Shown here one piece after another: positions 35,882 to 46,967 of a stretch of 64,000 nucleotides of DNA; the first letter of the stretch is position 1; the number at the start of each line of letters is the position of its first letter. The translations under genes and the position numbers were made by a program. Location of the stretch: contig OX326961.1 of the NCBI GenBank assembly GCA_946800325.1, positions 51,382,293 through 51,446,292 of the forward strand. Direction: 5' to 3'. This DNA is from Luzula sylvatica (taxonomy: Eukaryota; Streptophyta; Magnoliopsida; Poales; Juncaceae). Under the pieces are notes generated by a model that ran no database searches, had not been told where the DNA came from, and worked only from the letters and a program-made list of their open reading frames with translations.

Positions 35882-37691
35882 TCATATTGATCTTATAAAT
35901 CTCAAGATATGTTTGAAGTTAATCGAATTGATTGATTTGGAGTTTAAAGATGATCAATATTATTTAAAATTATAAATTTTTATATTTTTTGAAGGCATCA
36001 CAATTTTTGTAGGATTTAAGAATTAATTGCTCGGCTAAAAAATTATTTAAGATCTAGATATTCATTGATTAATTTACTTCATAATTAATTTACTTTACGA
36101 CATTCGTCATATAAAATTGAAAAAATATATTTTTTCTTTTTTCACAAAAATATCTTGTTTAATTTTAATATTACGTGTAAACAATTTTTATTTGACTTAG
36201 TATAATTACATTGAAATTTATTTTATTATTTTATTAAAAAGAAACACAATATCAAAAGAGATAACGACACTAATACCGAACTGTATTAAAGCTTTTTTTA
36301 TCACGAGCCTTTCATATTGGAGCAAAATAAAATTTATGTACGAGGTGGAAACTAACCACTCATTATATATACGACCACACCGATTGAGTTGCAGAAGAAT
36401 GAGATTAGTTATATTGACCAGAAAGATGAATTAATCTTTCTTGCATGTTCATTTTGGTTTTATTTTATTTTTCTTTCTATTTTGATCTTATTTTATTAGG
36501 TTTCAAAAATGTCTACGCTCAAATAATATAACTTATCTATTTAAGGCCTGACTTTTATTTTGCATACTTTTATTGGATCCATTATTTGAACATTTTTAAG
36601 CAGCTCATATAATATATATATATTTTTTTTTTGTAATTTTCTGTCCTGAAAAAAAAAAAGAATTTATCAAAATTAAAATACTTGAGATTCTTCATATCTG
36701 ATAATTTTAAAAGACTCAGAATTGCTTTTTTTAATATATAATTTATAGGGGCAATTTCTCTCATGTCCCTCTAAAAATGCAAAATAACATATTTATCCCT
36801 CCAAAATAATCAATTATATATTTATCCCTACTTAATCAAGTTTATTTCAAATCATCAAAAACTAACAGCCATGTTTGTTTTAACAGAAAAAATATTTTGT
36901 TGACTAATTTACCCTTGAATTCTTTAACCCGATAAAAATTTAACCCCATCCATTAAAAATATAACCCTACCCGTTAACCCTATAGCTTACTTAATCTATC
37001 AAGTCTTAGGTCTCCCAATTCTTCTCCAATCCTAGACTCAGAACTCAGGAGAGCGAAGAGAAGAACCTTCTCCAATCCTTTTCCAAATCGAAGAGCCATG
37101 TTCAAATCGACGAGAAACCGACGCACGAACCGACGAGAAGAGCGAAGAGCAACGGACGAAGACACTGGCATTGAGAAGAGCGACACGCAATGACACTGAC
37201 GGCACAGCGACGCTTGAAGACCACTGGCGGCATGACGACATGGCGACGGGCGGAGAACTGGCGACCTGCGACGCTGGTACCGGTACGATATCTCGTTCAA
37301 TTAATGGATTTCGTTAAATTGATCGATTTTTCTGTTTGGATTTTGTTTGTTAGGCTTTAGGGTTTATGTTTATTGGGCACTGATTCATCATTTCTCATTA
37401 GATTGATTGATTAATTGCTTCCTCAAAGCTCTGGTACGATTGTGATTGTATTTTGTGAGGGATTTTTTATTGATTGCTGTGATAAATTAGTAATACGTCT
37501 TGTGATGCTTTACCAAACAATTAATTCATGCATTTGAATGATTTGAATTTTTTTTTGCATTAAACGGCCCGTAGGCAATGATTTGAATTAATAAATATAG
37601 GTTTTGAGTAGTTTAGTCATGCTTTACCAAACAATTAATTCATGTATCTCTCTAAATATAGGCTCTGGTACGATTTGAATTAATTTAGGAA

Positions 37692-37750
37692 TTTATGCAC
37701 GGGAGCGACGATGCACGGGAGCGATGATGGACGGGAGCGATGATGCATGG
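37692..37750 (+). repeat. 16-bp minisatellite inside the Mutator-like element
   Basis: About three and a half copies of GCACGGGAGCGATGAT. Confidence 0.8.
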
Positions 37751-38429
37751 ATATCCAATAAGGACTGGACAGTGATGTCGTCAAGAAATCCGAAAATAAT
37801 TTGTTTATGATCCTTGTATGTTTGTAATTGTTTCGAGTCGTGTATTTTTGTAATTGTGTTGTAAATTTGTAATTGTTTCGAGTCGCGAACGAGTCATGCA
37901 TGTTGGTAATTGTGTTGTAATTTTTTGTATTCGTCTTGAAAGTGAATTGGGAGACTAAATAATCAAATTAAACCCTGTCAATTTTTTCTTTAAATTGTTT
38001 TGTAGTTGAAATGTATTAAACATAGTTGTTTCTAATTGTTGTTATGTAATTGACATGCTAAAAGACATAACAAAACAACGATGTTACAAAATTCATAGCA
38101 AAACAACAAATGATAATTTCTAATTTTAAAACAACATCATAACAAAATAACATGATTCCGATACAACATAACATGATAACATGAGTTACAAAATAACATG
38201 ACACAATAATTCTTAACAAAATAACACGAATTCACCAAAACAACATAACGAAATAATTCTTAAACTAAAATCACATAAATTCCAACTTAAATATTTTCCT
38301 CCATTATCATTTGGTATTGAACCGGTGGCCGAGATTTCTTCTTTCCTTGCCCCCTAGATATTAAAGATGACATCATATTAGAGCAAGAAGGAAAAATAAC
38401 TTATGGAACTATACGTTTAGAAAGTAGAT

Positions 38430-38590
38430 TTTTTCACCTTTTCCTATTCGAAATTTGCGATGAACTCGAAGCTTCCAATGTACTTTCAATAGGAGGATTT
38501 TTACAAGTTCTTTGACTGTGACCATATCGACCACATCGTTTACATTTGTGCCTTCCATTCGGTTCACCGGCTGCCCTTATTCTGTTCTTC
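38430..38590 (-). pseudogene. MuDR transposase C-terminal fragment with CCHC zinc knuckle
   Basis: On the minus strand a frame reads KNRIRAAGEP, then KCKRCGRYGHSQRTCK, a CX2CX4HX4C knuckle at about 38500-38550, and ends at a stop near 38435 after NRKR. This order (KNRIR..GE, then the knuckle) is the typical tail of plant MULE transposases. The catalytic DDE and SWIM parts that should precede it are absent. It lies in a different frame from the upstream ORF, consistent with a deletion junction at about 38590-38600. A possible further exon follows at about 38290-38370. Confidence 0.8.
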
Positions 38591-38947
38591 CATCAATGCG
38601 TAATGTTTCCTCTTCATGAATAAATTCACGTTTGGAAATTTAGAATTGACTTTCATGATCGGATCATTCTTGTCATATGCATATGTTTCCTCTTCATGCG
38701 TCAAAATTTCGTCACCACTTCCACTATTATAACTACTATTGCAAGAATCTTGGCTGAAAAAATCAAAATTAACATCTCATAAATACATAAATGAAAGATC
38801 AGTACACAAAAAAGAGAAGAAAAGAGACACAAAAATCACATACTCGATATTGGACGATTCGGTCATATTCCCCCAAATAGTTTTGTCGCAATCTTCAATG
38901 CTAACATTCTGAGTTTCCCCAACCTCCAAATTCATCTCACAATTCAT
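38564..38947 (-). pseudogene. MuDR-type transposase N-terminal fragment, 2 exons
   Basis: The ATG at 38947 opens exon 1 (to 38844). A GT-AG intron (38843-38754) joins in phase to exon 2, which begins at 38753. The ~98-residue product is acidic and Ser/Asn-rich, then reads DPIMKVNSKFPN, resembling the MuDR N-terminal box that precedes the catalytic domain (known form: GM.F....F). It then runs through sequence repeated from just upstream and stops at 38564. The transposase core is lost. A short protein could still be made if the promoter in the right inverted end works. Confidence 0.6.
38603..38698 (+). repeat. 16-bp direct repeat at the internal deletion junction
   Basis: ATGTTTCCTCTTCATG occurs at 38603-38618 and again at 38683-38698. 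The first copy lies where the N-terminal and zinc-knuckle parts of the transposase are joined. Confidence 0.85.
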
Positions 38948-39200
38948 GATTTTTGCTACAATTGAAATTTATTTTATTGTGGAGAAGAAAATAAAAGGGA
39001 AAAAATATTATCAAAGATGAGAGAAAAGCTTCAAAGTGGTGAACAGAAAATATTACCTTATCTCGCAGCAAAGTCCAGCAGCAAAGCCTTGATAAGTGAG
39101 AACAAATCTTGATAAGTGAGAACAAATCCATCAGCAAAGCCCTTACTTCGTCGCCAGTTAACTGCCAAAGAGCCAAAGAACAAATCCAGCAACAAATCCA

Positions 39201-39420
39201 GCGAGCCAAGCTTCGTTGTTTTGAATCCTAGAGACAGACATAAGAGAAAGAAGAGTAAAGATCTTTGCTTCGCTGCCAAAGAGCCAAGCGTCGTCGCCAG
39301 TTCGTCGCCAGCGAGCCAAGCCTGGTTGCTTTAAATCCTAGAGACAGACAGAAGAGAAAGAAGAGAAAAGATCTTTGCTTCGTTGTCAAAGATCCAAGCT
39401 TCGTCGCCAGTTCGTCGCCA
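39201..39420 (+). repeat. Two tandem 110-bp units, subterminal
   Basis: Units starting GCGAGCCAAGC at 39201 and 39311 share CCTAGAGACAGACA, GAGAAAGAAGAG and GATCTTTGCTTCG. A shorter repeat (TGATAAGTGAGAACAAATC) is doubled at 39089-39127. They lie between the right inverted end and the transposase start, where a promoter would be. Confidence 0.85.
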
Positions 39421-39957
39421 GCGCCCTGCTCGAAAGAACAAATCTTGTTCGAAGAAGATGAAGAAGGAGATGAACTGCCTTCGTGAAAGAGAAGAGAAGG
39501 GTAAACGATAGGAATGGTCTCCAGTTGGTTTAATTTTAGTGAATAAGAAGTGTTTTATTACATAAGGGTAATATAGTCATTATTATTTTTATTTGTTATT
39601 TAATTAAATTTTTAAATTGAAATAATAATATGTTTAACAGAAGTTTAACAAAAAACGTAACGGTAAGGATAAATTTGATATTTATGAATTTTAAGTGAAT
39701 ATTTATGATAATAATTGAGTTTAAAAGGGATAAATATGTAATTGTCTATTTTGTAGGGATAAATTTGTTATTTTGTACTTTTGTAGGGACATAGGAGAAA
39801 TTCCCCCTAATTTATATTATGTTTTAATTTTAATAAATAATATGTCAATAAATAATATTATGTGATATAATATCAGTTTGCATCGAACATTCACCGTATC
39901 AATATATTTCCTGTGCTTCAATACTCATTTATCATCGTCGCATCATTCATGTAAAAA

Positions 39958-41082
39958 TTTATACTTTTTGATAATCTTACGCGTATTTTCTGTTTTCTCG
40001 TTTAGAGCCACGTCGCCTTAATTCAGACCTTCAAATCAATCATTCCAACAATCCAGACCGTTAGATCAAACAGCCGATACAAACGAATTAATAGCATTAA
40101 ATATGTACAAATATGTTTGTCGTTCATATACCACAATAATTAATAGAAAAACAACACAAGAGGTATAGGACGACGGAGAGACGACCGAGAGAGATCGGCC
40201 ATCGAAAACCCTAGCCATCCAGTAACCGAGATCGGTGCAGCGATGATGGGTTACCGAAGCAAGCGAGAAAGACACAGCGGCGAGAATCGTCACCGCATGC
40301 GATTAATTGAAATATGTACTTAATTTTTTCAATAAAAATGAACTTTTTTCTTCGTAATTTCGTCATTATTATAATATTTCTATTATTTTATACGTACTTA
40401 ATTTTTTCACAGGACGAGATTAATTGAAATATACAGATCTGAGAAGGTTACAACGGCATTACTCAGCATCTCCCATTGGGTGAACATTATATCTCACAAA
40501 TAAATATAAATAAAAATACATTTATAAATATTTATATTTATTATTTCTTTAGTTTTATACATTTATAAATATTTTGGGTTTTTAGAAGGGTAAATATTTA
40601 ATTCCTATCATTACTGTTATTTGAATTTTTTTGATATTTTCTAAGTTTTTCAAAGGTATTAATGATATTCTAGATTTTTTGAAGGATCAATTTGATATAT
40701 TTTTTTTATTTTTCGAATGATATATGATATTTTGTGTTTTAGTAGGGTTATGTAAATCTCCCTTCTTATTTTTCATATATTCCATGTTTTTCAAGGGTAG
40801 AAATGATTTTACAGATCTGGATTTTACAAAGGGTAAAAATGATTCTTTTTCAAATGTCGAAAGTACAGAGGAACATGAAGATGGGAAATTTGAGGTCGAT
40901 TATAGAAAATTGCCGAGAACTAAGAAAATCGATTTGAGATGTCGAGATGCCGTTTTAGCATGACTGAAAATATAGGTGTTTGTAGTCGTCGTTTGAAAAT
41001 TGCCGAGTTGTCCCAATGTTATTTGAATTGGGACTTTTGTTAGAGATATCAACGCGCGCAATTTGCGCCCGTGTCCTGCTAG
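39958..41082 (+). mobile_element. Helitron, 1125 bp
   Basis: It starts TTTATAC (the usual TCTATAC with one change) and ends CTAG, preceded by the hairpin GCGCAATTTGCGC at 41056-41068. It sits between A and T with no target duplication. Copy A of the segmental duplication shows the unoccupied AAAA/TGAGTAAT site at 31095/31096. No RepHel gene is present, so it is non-autonomous. The small open frames inside have no family resemblance. Confidence 0.88.
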
Positions 41083-41252
41083 TGAGTAATGAACTGAAAA
41101 GATAAAATGCTATTCAATAATATAATCTTTGTCTAGTTAGTACTCATCTTCTTTTTCAAATTAAAAGAAAAAGTTTCCCAATTCTAGCATCTACCCAAAT
41201 CCTAAATTATATAACGAGTATAATTACGTAAGAAATAAATTTAAATCAGTAA

Positions 41253-41325
41253 GGGGATGTAGCTCAGATGGTAGAGCGCTCGCTTAGCATGCGAGAGGTA
41301 CGGGGATCGATACCCCGCATCTCCA
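41253..41325 (+). tRNA. tRNA-Ala (anticodon AGC), second copy
   Basis: Identical over all 73 nt to the gene at 31263, with AGC at 41286-41288, intact A and B boxes, and a run of six T downstream. The flanking DNA has diverged visibly, so the tRNA has been kept by selection or conversion. Confidence 0.97.
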
Positions 41326-41526
41326 ATTTTTTTCATTTTTGTTCTTCGAATTCTTTCTTCTATTCTAATTATTTGGTATTTATTTTCCTGGTTTCTCTTC
41401 AATCCCTTCTTCAATTATGGTTCTATTTTTCCGGTTTTCCAAATCATAATTTTGTTGGGAATGATCAACATCATTCCTTTTCGAATTAAAGCAACTAGGA
41501 ACTTATGGATGAACAGTACCGAACAG

Positions 41527-44444
41527 CAGGGCCGGCCCCGGGGTAAGCCCCGCAAGCCCCGGGGCTAGGGCAGCACGATGAGCAAGGGCAACCATTTAGG
41601 AGTAGGGTTTACAAGCTGAATATGGGAAGAAGAAAAATTTAAACGCTCTCTGAAGTAGAATACTGTGAAGAAGAAGAAAGCATCATTAAATGAAAAAACA
41701 TATGATCTGATTTTATGTGGATACCAGATATGGATTTGTGTTCTACCAAATAGATAAATTAACACTACTTTCATATTTAAAAAGAAATCACAGTACATAT
41801 ATACACTACGTAACAGCCATAGCAGATCAAAATGAGACTCTAGCCAATATTATATATTATGTTTCTTTGCATTAAAGTCCACTTTACTAGTCTTTACTTT
41901 TAATATTCTCATATGATGTGTTTTTTGTTCATTGGATATCCATGTCGATTTTAATTAATTTGTGGGAAGTAGTAGGGATTATAAATACAAATATGACAAG
42001 ATAACTTGGTATTTATTTTAGCTTAACTAGATAACTTAAGTAGGAATTATGAATTCAAATGTGACCTAATGAGTAATGAATAGATAACTGTCAGCCATTC
42101 AAAAGAACCTAGGGCTAGAACCTGTGCATTTATGACAAAAAGAAAATTTCATCTATACGGTGTACCCCTCTAAATTCCCTCCAAAATATACAGTAATGAT
42201 ACTAACCCCACTTATTTCCCCACTTTTTTTCCCGAAATGTAGATGTGGCCTGGTTTGCCACGTCAGTTCCTCCCCCATTTATCTTTTCACAAAAAAAAAA
42301 ACAGTTTTCTTTTTACAGTACTCTTTCTTCCTCTTCTCTTTCTTCTTTTTTTTTTTACTCCCAGATGGCTGCCACTCTCTTCCTCTCATTTTCGTCAGGC
42401 CTTTCTCTTTGCTTCTCGCACCCAGGCAGTCACGTGGTCCGGCCTCTCCTCTACATCAGGCCTTTCTTCCACGTCAGCTCATGTTCATTCTTTAATGGTT
42501 CTTAGACGAAAATGGGATTATTTTCAGCTCGACTTTGATTTATTTACAAGCCATAGTCGAAATTTCTATTTCTAATTTTTTTTCTTAAGCAATTACAAAT
42601 CTGTGATTTTATCTTGTAATTTAAATTGAGAAATTCATGAGGTTTTGAGAGAATAGAGTTATCAGTTTGTGAAGCAAATATGCAAATTTGAGAAATTCAA
42701 AAAGAATAAATTTATGATTTAGCACTTCATATTTGTGTATCTAATTATAAGGAACAAAGACTAATTATCTTTTGATGTTATTAACTTTTTCAGTTCAAAA
42801 AAAGATTATGCAAAGAAAAGAAGAGTTCTTGAAGTTGGTTCATGGTTATTACATCTTACGTGTATGGTTATGGTGTAATTGGAATGAATTGTTATTGGTT
42901 GGTAATTCTATATGTTGAATACAATTGTAATTTGAAGATTTATAGTTTGATTAGGTAAGTTTTTTTGACCATTTTACTGCTATGGGTGGCCCATACTAGC
43001 TTGTATTTTCATTGAATATAAGTAGAAAATTTACAATAACAGAGCCTCCTCGTTATAACTCATGGTCCATCCAACCATCCGAACCCTATACATACTACAT
43101 TGTTAAGACACTAACCCTGCTGATTAAGATGCTCTTAATAATACATCACCATACACATTTGATCTCAAGTGCTCGATACACAGTCTCGCTGAAGATCTTC
43201 ATTCCCCCTTAACTCTGATTTCCTATTGGTCCATTGGAGCATCTCACTATTCGCGCTGATTGCCGCTTCCCGTTCACATCTCGACGTTTCCCTAAATATT
43301 CTATCACAGCATTTCTTCGAAAGAATCCAAACCTCGAAAATAAGGAAAATCGTCGTTCCATTACCATTGGAACCATCGAACAATTCTCCATGGGTCATCC
43401 TCTCATCTTTATGGCCCATTCCATGTTTAATTTGGTAACTGAAATTTTAATTTGAAGTTGTAGGATTTAGTTGACGGTTTAGGATTATATGATGGTTTCC
43501 TTTAATTGTTTTTGGATTGTTTCGATGATTTGGGACTTAAATTGAAGTTGGCTTAATTTTCTACTAAACAAGTTTGTATAATTATCAATTTATCAACTCA
43601 TCAACTCATCAATTTGCCAGTGAGATATCTCTCAGGGACTAAAAGAGTAAATTTAAGAAACAGAAAAGAGTGAGTTTAAGAATTAATCACTGTTAATTTG
43701 AGAAACAAGAACAGAAACAAATTATAACACAAAAAAACAGATAAAAAGAAATTAAAGGAGAAAATGGAGAACAACAGCTCCACGCCTACAAATCTGAAAA
43801 ACCCGTCTCTCTCGCTCGCTCGAGTTAGGATCATAATATCCGCTGACCTAAAATCGTGGCTCAAGCTCCACCATGACAAGATCTGTCTCTCTCTGTCCAT
43901 CGTATCTCCAGGAAAGATGTGTTTTCCTCTTCGAGATGTATCCATCCGCATCTCTCTGGTGAGATCGGATTCTCACTTGAGAATCAAGATCGATCAGGTT
44001 TTTGTTCTCTCTCTCTCGAGACTTCTCTCTTTCTCTTCTACGATGGGAATAATTAAAAATGATTTGTTTTAAGGCTTGTTTTTCTGAACGAAGTTGGTTT
44101 AATGACATGGTACTCCCAAACATGCCACATCAGCATTCGGGAAAAAAAGTGGGAAAATAAGTTGGGTTAGTATCATTACTCCAAAATATATGCATACCTA
44201 CAAAATAGAATCTTCTACTCCTACAAAACATAAGAAATATTATTTTCTTGATTTTTTTTTTTAATATAAATTTATCAATTGAAAAGAAGATAACTCATAA
44301 GGACGTCGATTATATACTTTTTTATGTTTAATGATATTTTATATTTCATGTATCTTTTATGGGGTAGAGAGGGGCAATATTTCATATTATATTCGATGCA
44401 GGGTATTTCGGTCTAGGGCAACCAAAACTACGGGACCGGCACTG
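41527..44444. mobile_element. hAT-type element carrying a nested Mutator-like element
   Basis: Ends CAGGGCCGGCCCCG and the complement of CAGTGCCGGTCCCG are flanked by the perfect 8-bp duplication CCGAACAG (41519-41526 and 44445-44452), the hAT signature. The site is unoccupied in segmental copy A. Without the nested element (42191-44180) it is about 0.93 kb and non-coding. Confidence 0.88.
42191..44180. mobile_element. Mutator-like element nested in the hAT element
   Basis: A 1990-bp element with ~57-bp inverted ends (AGTAATGATACTAACCC..CACTTTTTTTCCCGAA) flanked by the 10-bp duplication CCAAAATATA (42181-42190 and 44181-44190). No transposase. The interior has several less AT-rich segments (42290-42500, 43200-43440, 43760-44070) that could be captured host sequence, but no protein is recognisable. 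Confidence 0.9.
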
Positions 44445-44690
44445 CCGAACAGTATGGGTGAACAGTAACTGATGATGTGGTCTCATCATATCCTTTGTAT
44501 CCAAAATTTAATGCGAGGGGAGATTACTTCTTAAATCATTGTCTTACTACAGTGACATGAAACTATTGAACTAATTAGTTTGTAGGAAATTTGTCAGTGG
44601 TTTTGTTGGAGATATATGGACCCCAAATTTCTCAGGTTAAATCATTGTTCTTTTTTTTTTGTTTTTTTTGTTTTGAAAATGAATGAAGTA

Positions 44691-45658
44691 GACAGACCCG
44701 TACTCGCGACATTGTTTATATATGTTCAATTTCATAGATAACTGAGTTCTAGCACGGGTTTAGTATTTAATTAATTCTCGATGCAATTTGGCTTAAGTAC
44801 AAAATGAGTACTTAAACAAACTTAGTTTTGTGTTTTTATATAGTAATATCATTTCTAATTCAACTGTCCTCAAATTGTTTGTAGAAATGTCGTGGAGAGG
44901 ACAGACAACTATTCGTCGGAAGCACTCTTTGATGCGAGGATAAGAAATATTAACTCTTTAAATATCATGATCTCTGATTTTGCATGCTAATTTGTAATGA
45001 AATTTTTGAATGTTTTTTTATGGTTTAGGAGTTTAGAGATAGGATTATGATTTACTACTTTAGCTTAGGATAAAATTGTATGTACATATTGTTAGAGAAG
45101 TCCTTGTGTATTGTATATGATTGATTACATATTGATGAAACTAGTCATGTATCAAGGATGAATAAATACTTGAAATTGAAATGATTCGAACTGAAATATG
45201 TGTTTAATACTGAAATTGAAATGGTTAGAATTGAAATACGTCTGTGTATATGTGATGAAAATAATATCAATGCTGAATTATTTATTTTTGGCTACAATTT
45301 GGCCAAGAGTTTTTATTTATGTTTTATGTTCTTGTTATACATCAAACGTAAACATCTATGTATTTAATTTTGTTCATTTCAATTTAAATATTTATTAATC
45401 CATCAATACACATACAATTTAATATAAATACCCATCCAAAACACGTTCGTACCAATAGGTACCTGGACCCGGAACTCAAATTTCATATGTCATACATACA
45501 TAATATTACATGTATAAGCTCAAGCCTAATCATAACCCTAAACATATCAAACCTAATCCCGAGATGAACTACGTAACATGTTACAGGCTTACAGCTAACC
45601 TACCCCTATAGAAAGTCTGTCAAATCAATAATCTTCTTCTCCAACACCATTATTTGTG
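44691..45658. other. AT-rich intergenic DNA, no gene seen
   Basis: No gene or matched element ends. The open frame at 45198-45398 has no coding character. Confidence 0.45.
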
Positions 45659-46578
45659 GGAGCATTTGTTCCTGTGACCCTTTTTGAAGTCAATTTAAAC
45701 AAAAAAAAAAAATTCTGAAAAAATTTCAAATATAACTTGAAACAGTTGGATTTTAATTCTGAAAAATTCTGGTATGTACCGAGTTTTTAAATCTCGATGG
45801 GTTAACTTTTTTTTGCCAAAAACGACCGTGATTATAAAATCAGTTGGATTTTAATTCAAAATATGATATGTTTCTTCAGATTTTATCATGACATCCTCTA
45901 TGTTCTAATTAATATATTTTTATTAAAATGATAACTAATACATATTAGCTATTAACTTAATACATAAGTAATAATTATTCAAATTCATAAATTGAAATAA
46001 ATTTTAATGAATATATTTAATGATATTTTTAATTATCACGTTAATTAAATGTAATAGTTCAATAATGGAGAATTCGACGAGTATATTTTGGAGGAGAGTA
46101 AATATTTTTTAATATCACCTTTACCGTTGAGTGTTGACGCGCTGAAAAAAATATATAAAATTTTATTGTACACCAAAATGTACCCATCGTATTCTCCATA
46201 TTTGTACTATTGCATTTAATTAATGTGATAATTAGAACATATCATTAAAAATTCATTAATATTGCTTCAAATTTATAAATTCGAACTAACGTTAATTACG
46301 TATTAAATTAATAGCTAACATGTGCTACTTATTATATTAATTAAATATAATAATTAGAACATAGAAGATGTTATGGTAAAATATGGAAAAACATAGCATA
46401 TTTTGAATTAAAATATGATATGTCATTTTTGTCAGAAAAAAAAATTAACCCACCGAGATTTGAAAATCCGGTACATACGAGATTTTAAAATCCGTTTCAA
46501 GTTATATCTGGAATATTTTCGAATAGGAATTATTTTTTGAATTTGACTCTCAAAAAGGATCAAAAGAAGAAATGCTCC
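45659..46578. mobile_element. Fold-back element, ~920 bp, near-complete inverted repeat
   Basis: Ends are GGAGCATTTGTTCC and the complement of GGAGCATTTCTTCT. The two halves pair along most of their length: CCCTTTTTGA, CCGAGTTTTTAAATCTCG, GGGTTAACTTTTTTTTG and AATTCAAAATATGATATG all recur inverted in the right half. The flanks TTATTTGTG (45650-45658) and TTATTTATA (46579-46587) match at 7 of 9 positions, suggesting a Mutator-type 9-bp duplication. No coding. Confidence 0.82.
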
Positions 46579-46668
46579 TTTATTTATATCAGACCATTAT
46601 CAATTATCTTCTTCTCTAATACCATTATTTATATGGCACCATTAGCAATTATCTTCTTCACCACACTT

Positions 46669-46696
46669 GTGCGTGTTACTCAGTAGTAACACGCAC
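46669..46696. other. 28-bp hairpin (12-bp perfect stem)
   Basis: GTGCGTGTTACT, four bases, then AGTAACACGCAC. The stop codon of the small ORF relic on the minus strand (46676-46678) lies inside the stem. Confidence 0.85.
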
Positions 46697-46967
46697 GATG
46701 ACGCTGAGGCTGATGGTGCCGCTAGTTTCAGTTTCACGTGATGAGCATTTCACCCGAATTTTTTTGTATGTCATGTAAATTGACACCGCCAAGGAAAGAG
46801 AGAGAGAAATTTATGTATATGCACATTATTGAATATGCACATCTTTTTTCAATAATATGCACTTATACACATTTATGCATATGCGCATTCTTGAATATGC
46901 AGATTTATGCATATGCACATTTTTTTTCGTAGGTACCTGCAAACCCTGCGGGAGGTACATCATTCAT
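46676..46967 (-). pseudogene. Small membrane-type ORF relic, copy 1 (disrupted)
   Basis: On the minus strand the C-terminal part reads SIYMTYKKIRVKCSS and ends at 46676. It parallels SIYIAYKKIRAKCSR of the copy at 47697. The presumed start region (ATG at 46967, DVPPAGFAGTY) is separated from the tail by ~130 bp of TATGCATATGCACATT repeats (46810-46925), so the frame is broken. Both copies share CT-rich leader sequence and CAGTAATGATAA upstream. I do not recognise the family. Confidence 0.45.
46810..46925 (+). repeat. TATGCATATGCACATT repeats
   Basis: About six imperfect copies of a 14-18-bp unit (ATGCATATGCACATT, with ATTGAATATGCAC variants), sitting within the first small ORF relic. Confidence 0.75.

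Larger units (their letters stand above)
36748..39807 (-). mobile_element. Mutator-like element, internally deleted MuDR derivative
   Basis: A 3060-bp element flanked by a perfect 9-bp duplication, TAATTTATA (36739-36747 and 39808-39816). Its inverted ends are about 80 bp: GGGGCAATTTCTC..ATGTCCCT against GGGGGAATTTCTC..ATGTCCCT, each containing repeated ATTTATCCCT. Copy A of the segmental duplication has the uninterrupted site near 30975. Inside, on the minus strand, are the start of a MuDR-type transposase gene and its C-terminal zinc knuckle with the catalytic middle missing. Other content is a GC-rich segment at 37000-37270 of unknown origin, a 16-bp minisatellite at 37692-37750, and a 110-bp tandem repeat at 39201-39420. 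Confidence 0.92.
35868..44690 (+). repeat. Segmental duplication, copy B (contains tRNA-Ala and three insertions)
   Basis: Collinear with 28555-31675 once the elements at 36748-39807, 39958-41082 and 41527-44444 are removed. Divergence is visible outside the tRNA gene, with many substitutions and small indels, so the duplication is old. Orientation is direct, and 4.2 kb now separates the copies. Confidence 0.85.

Noticed and set aside
37000..37300. Overlapping 106-aa and 67-aa minus-strand ORFs, GC-richer
   Set aside because: They lie inside the Mutator-like element with no recognisable domain; possible captured fragment but not supportable as a gene.
39058..39486. ORFs on both strands with repeated AAKEPS / DRQKRKK motifs
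   Set aside because: Generated by the 110-bp tandem repeat near the Mutator-like element's right end.
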